A stretch of DNA of 7,619 bases, taken from positions 1 to 7,619 of the forward strand of contig DVJK01000156.1 of assembly GCA_018716795.1 (NCBI GenBank). Reading direction: 5' to 3'. The translations under genes were made by a program, and so were the position numbers. Every line of letters begins with the position of its first letter. Within the stretch, counting starts at the first letter, position 1. The notes under the pieces were generated by a model. It made no database searches, had not been told where the DNA came from, and saw nothing but the letters and a program-made list of their open reading frames with translations. Source of the stretch: Candidatus Scatomorpha merdipullorum. GTDB lineage: Bacteria > Bacillota > Clostridia > Oscillospirales > Oscillospiraceae. Below, piece by piece: positions 1 to 4,331 of the stretch.

Positions 1-780
1 GAGCTCTTCGCCGCCGAGGACGCGACGCTCTACTTCGCGCACGACTCGCACTGGACGAGCCGCGGCGCGGCCCTGGCGGCGGACGCCCTAAACGCCGAGC
101 TGGGCGTCGAAAGCGGCTACGCGGACGGCTATGAGTTCGAAAGCCGCGCCCACACGGGCGACCTCTTCGAGATGCTGTATCCCGCCGGGCGCGACACGGA
201 GACGGACGACGCGCCCGCGGGCCTCGCCTTCACGCAGGGCGAGGGCGTCCGCCCGGACTCCATAACGATAGACACCGAGGGCGCGGGCGAGGGGAGGCTT
301 CTCATGTTCCGTGACTCCTTCGGCGAGCTCTTGTACCCCTTCATGGCCGAGGGCTTCGCCGAGGCGCGCTTTTCCCGGCAGGCGGCCTATGATTTGACGC
401 TGGCGGAGGAACTTTCGGCGGACTGCGTCGTCATAGAAATAGTTGAGCGGAACCTCTCCTGGCTCTATGAGCAGCCGGCCCTTCTCCCGGCGAGCGAGCG
501 GGAAATCGACGCCGCAGGGGCGGCGCCCGGCGCGGCCTCGCTGGATATCGAGGGCGTTTCGGACGGATTCCACTCCGTCACGGGCGCGATTTCCGGCGAG
601 ATTGACGTTGATTCTCCCGTCTATATAGGTTATAATGGCGCGTGGTACGAGGCGTTGCTGACGAACGACGGCTTCACGGCCATGCTGCCCGGCGAGGGCG
701 GCGGTGAGTACGCGGCGTGCTGGTACTCGGGCGGGGAACTTGTCTGCGCCCGGATAAACATAGAATCAGGGGAAGGATAA
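1..780 (+). CDS. AlgX/AlgJ/DHHW-type SGNH acyltransferase-like protein, 3' part (5' end outside window)
   Basis: The frame is open from base 1 to a TAA at 778-780, giving 259 visible residues; the N-terminus is missing. Residues 10-23 hold an HDSHW motif followed by a Gly-Ala, and residues 104-108 read RDSFG. These match the Asp-x-His and the serine-bearing (G)DSF blocks of the AlgX/AlgJ/DHHW group of SGNH-fold proteins, so D15, H17 and S106 would be the catalytic triad. A later segment (about residues 138-153) resembles the family's 'D-VV-E-VERN' strand and helix. The last 80 or so residues look like a small beta-rich domain. In this family such proteins help O-acetylate exported or wall-linked polysaccharides and usually sit beside an MBOAT acyltransferase, which would be upstream here. 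The family call is fairly secure; substrate and actual activity are inference. The next gene starts 3 bases after the stop, so the two are probably co-transcribed. Confidence 0.8.
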   Translation, partial: ELFAAEDATLYFAHDSHWTSRGAALAADALNAELGVESGYADGYEFESRAHTGDLFEMLYPAGRDTETDDAPAGLAFTQGEGVRPDSITIDTEGAGEGRLLMFRDSFGELLYPFMAEGFAEARFSRQAAYDLTLAEELSADCVVIEIVERNLSWLYEQPALLPASEREIDAAGAAPGAASLDIEGVSDGFHSVTGAISGEIDVDSPVYIGYNGAWYEALLTNDGFTAMLPGEGGGEYAACWYSGGELVCARINIESGEG

Positions 781-783
781 AGA

Positions 784-1158
784 ATGAAAAAAGCTCTTAT
801 ACTGCTGCTCTGCGCCGCCCTGGCGCTCTCCCTCGCCGCCTGCGGCGAGGCCGGAACCGAGGAGACCGCTCCCGTGAGCGAGCCCGCAAGCGAGGAGACC
901 GCTCCCGTGAGCGAGCCCGCCGCCGAGGAGACCGCTCCCGCGGACGAGCCGGAGGGCGAAAGCCTGCTCGAGACCGCCAAGACCTTCGAGGGCGCGCCGG
1001 TCGAGGACCTCATCGCCGCCATAGGCGAGCCGGAGAGCAGCGACTACGCTCCCAGCTGCCTGGGAGAGGGCGAGGACGGCAACCTCTACTACGACGGCTT
1101 CACCGTCTACACCTACCGCGACACCGACGGCTCCGAGACCGTCAGCTATGTCGAGTAA
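784..1158 (+). CDS. Small lipoprotein with an 11-residue tandem repeat
   Basis: This encodes 124 residues. It starts with a classic lipoprotein signal: two lysines, a hydrophobic stretch, then the lipobox LAAC with Cys20 as the lipidated residue, so the mature protein should be tethered to the outer face of the membrane. Residues 26-58 are three copies of an 11-residue unit, of the form EETAPVSEPA plus one variable residue, the third diverged. This acidic Pro/Glu/Thr-rich segment is probably a flexible spacer off the membrane. The C-terminal 60 residues form a compact domain with an 'IGEP' turn, a Ser-Cys-Leu-Gly segment and alternating aromatic residues in YYDGFTVYTY. I recognise this only as a type seen in clostridial lipoproteins; a BamE/SmpA-like fold is a guess. 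A GGAAGGA ribosome binding site sits in the end of the preceding gene, and the next gene follows after 31 bases. The function is unknown. Confidence 0.85.
   Translation: MKKALILLLCAALALSLAACGEAGTEETAPVSEPASEETAPVSEPAAEETAPADEPEGESLLETAKTFEGAPVEDLIAAIGEPESSDYAPSCLGEGEDGNLYYDGFTVYTYRDTDGSETVSYVE
859..957 (+). repeat. Three tandem 33-bp repeats inside the lipoprotein gene
   Basis: Units begin at 859, 892 and 925, each opening with GAGGAGACCGCTCCCG. Units 1 and 2 are nearly identical at the DNA level; unit 3 diverges in its second half. The repeat keeps the reading frame (11 residues), so copy number could change between strains without breaking the protein. Confidence 0.9.
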
Positions 1159-1177
1159 TCCTTACTGACTGCCGGAC

Positions 1178-1183
1178 AGGAGG
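1178..1183 (+). promoter_or_regulatory. AGGAGG ribosome binding site that favours the second ATG of the M15 peptidase gene
   Basis: A perfect AGGAGG is followed by CAC and then ATGATG. It is 3 bases from the ATG at 1187, which is too close, and 6 bases from the ATG at 1190, which is a normal spacing. I therefore take 1190 as the start; the difference is one methionine. Confidence 0.65.
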
Positions 1184-1189
1184 CACATG

Positions 1190-3187
1190 ATGGGAAAAAA
1201 GGCGAAGATAACGCTCATATGCGCCCTCGCGGCGCTGCCGCTGCTGCTTATCGCCGCGTTCCTGCTCTTTGTGCTGCCCTATGTCAACGCGGCCTCCTCC
1301 ATGCCGGAGGGGGCCTCGCTTGCTTTCTTCGAGCTCGCCGAGGGAGAATACCGCGTCGAGTGGACCGAGGGCGTGAACGCGACGCACTATAAGCTCGCGA
1401 TTGACGGCGAGGAAGCCGCCGCCGGGACGCTGGACACAAACTCCGCGGACGTCTCCGGCCTGGCCGAGGGCGAGCATGTCTTCACCGTAACGCCCTTCGG
1501 CAGCTGGAGCCTTTTCGGGGCCGAAAAGCTCCGCGAGGGCGAGCCCGTCAGCATAAGCGTGCCGCTCAAAAGCCCCGATCCGCCCAGGGCGGAGTGGCTG
1601 CCCGACGAGGACGCCAAAACCCTCAGCGCCGAGCCGGAGCCCCTTGTGGGCCGCTCCTGCGAGCTGAGGCTTGTGAACCCCGACGGCACGGAGCGCGCGC
1701 TTGCGTCCTCCGACGGAGGCGCGCTCAGCGTGAGCTTCGGCGGCGAGGGAGAGCTTGAAATCCCCGAGTACGGAAGCACCTACGCCTTCGTGCTGCGCGG
1801 CGTCGTGAGCGGCGAGGGCTATAAAATAACCGGCCCGGCGGGCGAGGAGTACCTGCTCGAGCGGGAAGCGCTCCTCTCCGGCGTGAGCGAGCTCACGATT
1901 GAGGCCCCGAAGACGAACGACTACGTCCTTCGCTGGACGGAGGCCAAGGGAGATTACTACCTCGTCCAGCGGCTCGAGGGCGGCGAGTGGCTGACCATGT
2001 GCCGCGTCGAGTGTACGGACGAGCTCGAGTTCGAGACCGGCACGCTCAAATCCTGCCGGGAGTACAGCTTCCGCGTCGTCGGTGCGGACGAGGGCGACGC
2101 CGAGGGCGTCTACGTCTCGGAGAGCAACGAGCTCACTGAGACCACCGAGCGCTCGCCGCTCTACTGTACCGTCTGGCCCCTCACGGCGATGGCCTTTTAC
2201 TCCGAGCCCGACGCCGGAGCCGAGCGCTACGCCGACGTCCCGGCCGCGACGGCGCTCTGCGTCCTGGGCGAGGAGAACGGCTTCTTCAAGGTGAGGTATT
2301 CCGGGCAGTACGGCTATATAGACAGCAATTACTGCATGATTAACCTCCCCGAATACCTCGGCGAGCTCCTGAGCTACGACATAACGAACAGCTACGCGAG
2401 CAAGTACGCCGTCCACGGCTACGAGATACCCGAGGTCACCGGCGAGGTGGTCTATGGCTATGAGCACGTGCAGCTCGCGGACGGGCAGTATCTCGCGCCC
2501 TACCTCTACCCCTGCTGCGGCAAGCTCTACGAGGCCGCGAACGCCGCCCTTGCCAAGGGCTACCGCCTGAAGATATACGACTCGTACCGGCCCAACGCCG
2601 CGACGCGGGATATATACGACAAGGCCGCGCTGCTCGCGGACCAGCCCGTGCCGGAGCTCGACATATACGGCGAGGCACCCGAGGAGCTGCCCGAGCTCGC
2701 CGAGGGCGAAATCCTGACCTACCGCCGCCTCTGGGAGGAGGGGAGCTACGGCCTTCCCAATTTCCTAGCGCAGAACGGCTCCATGCACAACATGGGCATA
2801 GCGCTCGACCTCACTCTCGAGCGCGTGGACGGCGGCGAGGAGCTTGAGATGCAGACCGAGATGCACGACCTGAGCATCTATTCCATCCTCTCGCGCAACA
2901 ACGAGGAGGCCGTGCTGCTCGACTCCATCATGAAGGGCGCGGGCTTCGGCGGCCTCACCAGCGAGTGGTGGCACTTCCAGGACAACGAGACGCGCCAGGC
3001 TTTAAGCCTCAACATCTACATGTGGAACGGCGTCAGCTGCGCCGGCTGGGTCGCGGACGACACGGGCTGGCGCTACCGCAGCGCGGACGGCAGCCTCCTG
3101 AGCAGCACAACGCGCGAAATAGACGGCGCAAGCTATACCTTCGACGAACAGGGCTACTGCGAATACTTCGAAGAAATCGAAGAATAA
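1190..3187 (+). CDS. VanX-like D-Ala-D-Ala dipeptidase/carboxypeptidase (peptidase M15) with Fn3-like, SH3-like and wall-binding modules
   Basis: The protein has 665 residues. Residues 7-32 are strongly hydrophobic after a Lys-rich start, so it is either a signal anchor or a secreted protein. Two or three fibronectin-III-like beta domains follow (about 38-125 and 237-320, with a less clear one between). An SH3-like domain covers about 320-385 and the M15 catalytic domain about 390-612. The M15 signature is complete: YDSYRP with Arg467, SMHNMGIALD with zinc ligands His533 and Asp540, and SEWWH with catalytic Glu592 and zinc ligand His595. These correspond to VanX Arg71, His116, Asp123, Glu181 and His184. 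The last 50 residues look like one choline/glucan-binding-type repeat (GW, GWRY, DG, IDG, then Y-F). It should cleave D-Ala-D-Ala or a related peptide in the wall. The attached modules argue for a housekeeping wall enzyme, since acquired VanX is a short cytoplasmic protein. It is probably the last gene of the operon. A start at 1187 is possible. Confidence 0.85.
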   Translation: MGKKAKITLICALAALPLLLIAAFLLFVLPYVNAASSMPEGASLAFFELAEGEYRVEWTEGVNATHYKLAIDGEEAAAGTLDTNSADVSGLAEGEHVFTVTPFGSWSLFGAEKLREGEPVSISVPLKSPDPPRAEWLPDEDAKTLSAEPEPLVGRSCELRLVNPDGTERALASSDGGALSVSFGGEGELEIPEYGSTYAFVLRGVVSGEGYKITGPAGEEYLLEREALLSGVSELTIEAPKTNDYVLRWTEAKGDYYLVQRLEGGEWLTMCRVECTDELEFETGTLKSCREYSFRVVGADEGDAEGVYVSESNELTETTERSPLYCTVWPLTAMAFYSEPDAGAERYADVPAATALCVLGEENGFFKVRYSGQYGYIDSNYCMINLPEYLGELLSYDITNSYASKYAVHGYEIPEVTGEVVYGYEHVQLADGQYLAPYLYPCCGKLYEAANAALAKGYRLKIYDSYRPNAATRDIYDKAALLADQPVPELDIYGEAPEELPELAEGEILTYRRLWEEGSYGLPNFLAQNGSMHNMGIALDLTLERVDGGEELEMQTEMHDLSIYSILSRNNEEAVLLDSIMKGAGFGGLTSEWWHFQDNETRQALSLNIYMWNGVSCAGWVADDTGWRYRSADGSLLSSTTREIDGASYTFDEQGYCEYFEEIEE

Positions 3188-3223
3188 GCCCTACCTCGCC
3201 CAAATTTCGCCGCCCCACCAACA

Positions 3224-3266
3224 GAAAGCCCGCCAGAGCGCGCCCAAGCGCGCTCCGCGGGCTTTC
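3224..3266 (+). terminator. GC-rich hairpin 37 bases after the M15 gene, possible weak terminator
   Basis: A perfect 10-bp outer stem pairs GAAAGCCCGC (3224-3233) with GCGGGCTTTC (3257-3266). An inner 7-bp stem (3236-3242 with 3249-3255) surrounds a 6-base loop. The only T-run is the TTT inside the descending arm and the following bases are GCCTCG, so release would be inefficient unless assisted. It may act together with the stronger terminator at 3322-3354, or it may protect the 3' end of the message. Confidence 0.45.
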
Positions 3267-3277
3267 GCCTCGCAGAA

Positions 3278-3299
3278 TTTCGCGCCCTCAGGCGCGAAA
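3278..3299. repeat. 9-bp perfect palindrome, CTCA loop
   Basis: TTTCGCGCC (3278-3286) pairs with GGCGCGAAA (3291-3299) around the loop CTCA. An A-run rather than a T-run follows on the + strand, so I do not call it a terminator. It is one member of the run of hairpins between the two operons. Confidence 0.6.
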
Positions 3300-3321
3300 A
3301 AATTGGCATCGAATTAAATTT

Positions 3322-3354
3322 GCCCGGAATTCGTGCCGAATTCCGGGCTTTTTT
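3322..3354 (+). terminator. Rho-independent terminator of the surface-protein operon
   Basis: An 11-bp perfect stem, GCCCGGAATTC (3322-3332) with GAATTCCGGGC (3338-3348), closes a 5-base GTGCC loop and is followed at once by six T residues (3349-3354). It is the only hairpin in the first half of the intergenic region with a full T-tract on the + strand, so it is the best end point for the transcript carrying the acyltransferase, lipoprotein and peptidase genes. The T-tract is also one arm of the next palindrome. Confidence 0.85.
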
Positions 3355-3379
3355 CCGGCGGCGTGTACGCCGGAAAAAA
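3349..3379. repeat. 12-bp palindrome that shares the terminator's T-tract
   Basis: TTTTTTCCGGCG (3349-3360) pairs perfectly with CGCCGGAAAAAA (3368-3379). The 5' arm includes all six T residues of the preceding terminator, so once the downstream arm is made the U-tract can be drawn into this second stem. Neither strand has T residues after the stem, so it is not itself a standard terminator. On the minus strand its outer T6 (3379-3374) lies 5 bases past the long stem at 3385-3459. Confidence 0.7.
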
Positions 3380-3384
3380 CTCCT

Positions 3385-3459
3385 CTTGCGCGGCAAGTGT
3401 GTTCGAGCCCACCAGTCCGCAGACTGGTGGGCTCGGACGCGCGCAGACCGCGCAGCAAG
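3385..3459. repeat. Long imperfect inverted repeat (about 30 bp of stem)
   Basis: The core is a perfect 14-bp stem (3404-3417 with 3422-3435) closed by a CGCA loop. With U-G wobbles it extends to 21 bp (3397-3417 with 3422-3442). After a small interior loop a further 9 bp form (3385-3393 with 3448-3459) with a 2-base bulge. No protein-coding reason for this is visible. On the minus strand it is followed by 5 bases and then T6 (3379-3374), so it could end transcription arriving from the right. It may also be a dispersed repeat element or part of a structured RNA. Confidence 0.65.
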
Positions 3460-3466
3460 TCCTCAT

Positions 3467-3491
3467 CGCCCGGCCGCTTCGCGGCCGGGCG
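3467..3491. repeat. 11-bp perfect GC hairpin with TTC loop
   Basis: GCCCGGCCGC (3468-3477) pairs with GCGGCCGGGC (3481-3490) around TTC, and C3467 with G3491 adds one pair. It would be very stable as RNA on either strand. There is no T-tract on either side, so a terminator role is not supported. Confidence 0.7.
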
Positions 3492-3499
3492 GGAGACCT

Positions 3500-3628
3500 C
3501 TATTGGCACTGAAATGCCCGCAGGCATTTCAGGCCAGCTTTTTTAACATTGCTGTAACACGCCGGCGCTTTTGCGCTTAACAATTGCCCGGTATTATGGA
3601 GAGCGTAAGAAAACTTCTTCATTTTCAT
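3500..3628 (-). CDS. Possible 42-residue basic, Cys-containing small protein
   Basis: I do not recognise this protein. On the minus strand a strong purine-rich ribosome binding site, GAAGGGGGAG (3640-3631), precedes ATG at 3628, with a second ATG at 3622; the frame ends at TAG (3502-3500). The product starts MKMKKFSYAL, carries three cysteines (residues 24, 35 and 41) and many Lys/Arg, and has no clear signal peptide or membrane segment. Its codon use is mixed at third positions, unlike the GC-rich third positions of the neighbouring genes. That could mean transfer, a very young gene, or simply non-coding DNA. Its last third overlaps the terminator-like hairpin at 3504-3544, which weakens the case. 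I saw no convincing minus-strand promoter. An open frame continues upstream to an ATG at 3766, but that longer version has no supporting ribosome binding site that I noticed. Confidence 0.25.
   Translation of the reverse strand: MKMKKFSYALHNTGQLLSAKAPACYSNVKKAGLKCLRAFQCQ
3504..3544 (+). terminator. Second terminator-like hairpin with T6
   Basis: CTGAAATGCC (3509-3518) pairs with GGCATTTCAG (3523-3532) around a CGCA loop. TGGC (3504-3507) with GCCA (3533-3536) extends the stem to 14 bp with one bulged A. Then come GC and six T residues (3539-3544). The form is that of an intrinsic terminator on the + strand, about 190 bases after the operon terminator. It would stop read-through or end a short transcript made within the intergenic region, and so insulate the rimP promoter. 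The CGCA loop is the same as in the long stem at 3385-3459. Confidence 0.6.
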
Positions 3629-3644
3629 TACTCCCCCTTCTTTT

Positions 3645-3676
3645 TTATGGCCGCGGACTGCCTGCCGCGGCCATAA
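3645..3676. repeat. 12-bp palindrome upstream of the rimP promoter
   Basis: TTATGGCCGCGG (3645-3656) pairs with CCGCGGCCATAA (3665-3676) around an 8-base loop. It is preceded by a T-run and not followed by one, so it is not a + strand terminator; on the minus strand the stem is followed by an A-run. It could be a protein-binding palindrome or another member of the intergenic hairpin set. It lies 57 bases upstream of the -35 box of rimP. Confidence 0.55.
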
Positions 3677-3732
3677 TCCTCTGTTTCGCCAAAAAAAGGC
3701 CGTTAAAGCGCCCTCGTAAATTAATATAGGTA

Positions 3733-3761
3733 TTGCATTGGCGGCGGAGCTGTGGTAAAAT
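3733..3761 (+). promoter_or_regulatory. Sigma-A promoter of the rimP-nusA-rnpM-ylxQ-infB operon
   Basis: A -35 box TTGCAT (3733-3738) is separated by 17 bases from a -10 box TAAAAT (3756-3761). A TG pair one base before the -10 (3753-3754) makes it an extended -10 promoter. Transcription should begin near 3768 and give a leader of about 90 bases before rimP. The local sequence is more AT-rich than its surroundings, as expected of a promoter. Confidence 0.75.
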
Positions 3762-3788
3762 ACCATTGTATTGTAGGTTGACTGGTTC

Positions 3789-3813
3789 GAGTGGGTTGCT
3801 GCCCACTCTTTTT
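3789..3813 (+). terminator. Attenuator-like hairpin in the rimP leader
   Basis: GAGTGGG (3789-3795) pairs with CCCACTC (3802-3808); a U-G pair can close a TGCT tetraloop. Five T residues follow (3809-3813). It lies about 20 bases after the predicted transcription start and 45 bases before the rimP ATG, so it would act as a leaky terminator or pause site in the operon's own leader. Because the operon encodes NusA, which stimulates pausing and intrinsic termination, feedback control is an attractive inference that the sequence alone cannot prove. Confidence 0.6.
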
Positions 3814-3816
3814 CTT

Positions 3817-3830
3817 GGCGAAAAATCGCC
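3817..3830 (+). promoter_or_regulatory. Small second leader hairpin before the rimP ribosome binding site
   Basis: GGCGA (3817-3821) pairs with TCGCC (3826-3830) around AAAA. The stem is short but follows directly on the attenuator-like hairpin and ends 19 bases before the GGAGG at 3850-3854. It may help set the fold of the leader. Confidence 0.35.
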
Positions 3831-3858
3831 TGTCAGAATATGGTTATACGGAGGAATT

Positions 3859-4317
3859 ATGAGCAAGGTAACTGAGCGCGTGCAGGCGCTGGCGGAGCCT
3901 GTCGCGGCCGAATACGGCTGCGAGCTCTGGGATGTGGAATATGTCCGCGAGGCCGGGGCCTGGTATCTGAGGCTGTATATAGATAAGCCGGGCGGCGTCT
4001 CGATTGACGACTGCGAGGCCGTCTCGCGGGCCCTCGACCCCGTGCTGGACGAGGCCGACCCCATCCCGACGAGCTATATCTTCGAGGTCTCCTCGGCGGG
4101 AGCCGAGCGGGTTTTGAAGCGCCCGGGCGACTTTGAGCGCTTCCTCGGCGAGCAGGTCGAGGTGCGGCACTATCAGCCCGTGGAGGGCGCGAAGAGCCAT
4201 GTCGGCGCGCTGCTGGGCCGGACGGAGGACGGCACGGTCACGCTGGACGTGAAGGGCAGAAGCATGAGCTTTCCGGCGGCGCAGGTGGCCCAGGTCAGGC
4301 TGCGCATGACGATATAA
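3859..4317 (+). CDS. rimP: Ribosome maturation factor RimP
   Basis: This encodes 152 residues, a normal length for RimP. The protein acts in the cytoplasm in late assembly of the 30S ribosomal subunit. The N-terminal domain (about residues 1-82) has the family features: an 'EYGCELWDVEYVRE' strand, 'LRLYIDKPGGVSIDDC' and 'LEVSSPG'-type wording, here FEVSSAGAERVLKRP. The last 65 or so residues form the small SH3-like C-terminal domain. The start at 3859 has GGAGG 4 bases upstream (3850-3854). An in-frame ATG at 3733 lies in the promoter and is not credible. It is the first gene of the operon; nusA begins 14 bases after its stop, the usual arrangement in Firmicutes. Confidence 0.95.
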   Translation: MSKVTERVQALAEPVAAEYGCELWDVEYVREAGAWYLRLYIDKPGGVSIDDCEAVSRALDPVLDEADPIPTSYIFEVSSAGAERVLKRPGDFERFLGEQVEVRHYQPVEGAKSHVGALLGRTEDGTVTLDVKGRSMSFPAAQVAQVRLRMTI

Positions 4318-4331
4318 CGGAGGTAGGAGAA

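Noticed and set aside
1142..2467. Long minus-strand open frame (441 codons) opposite the peptidase gene
   Set aside because: The plus-strand frame has an intact M15 active site and a ribosome binding site; the reverse frame is open only because GC-rich third positions remove stop codons.
3401..3440. GTTCGA followed by paired arms, considered as part of a tRNA
   Set aside because: There is no acceptor, D or anticodon arm; the sequence is one long hairpin rather than a cloverleaf.
3288..3527. 79-codon minus-strand open frame across the palindrome cluster
   Set aside because: Its sequence is dictated by the inverted repeats, it has no recognisable domain, and I saw no convincing ribosome binding site. 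It may be a by-product of a repeat element.
3224..3544. Repeated hairpins considered as a CRISPR array
   Set aside because: The stems differ in sequence and there are no regularly spaced identical repeats or spacers.
3569..3597. Possible additional promoter (TTTTGC, 17 bases, TATTAT)
   Set aside because: The -10 is good but the -35 is poor, and the alternative TTGCGC gives only 15 bases of spacing. It is too weak to call beside the clear promoter at 3733-3761.
3596..3676. 26-codon + strand frame starting MESVRKLLHF, considered as a leader peptide
   Set aside because: No ribosome binding site precedes it, it ends inside a palindrome, and it has no run of regulatory codons such as Trp or His repeats beyond a Phe triplet.
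3733..3858. Upstream ATG (3733) as an alternative rimP start
   Set aside because: It lies in the -35 box, upstream of the likely transcription start, and would add about 42 residues not found in RimP.
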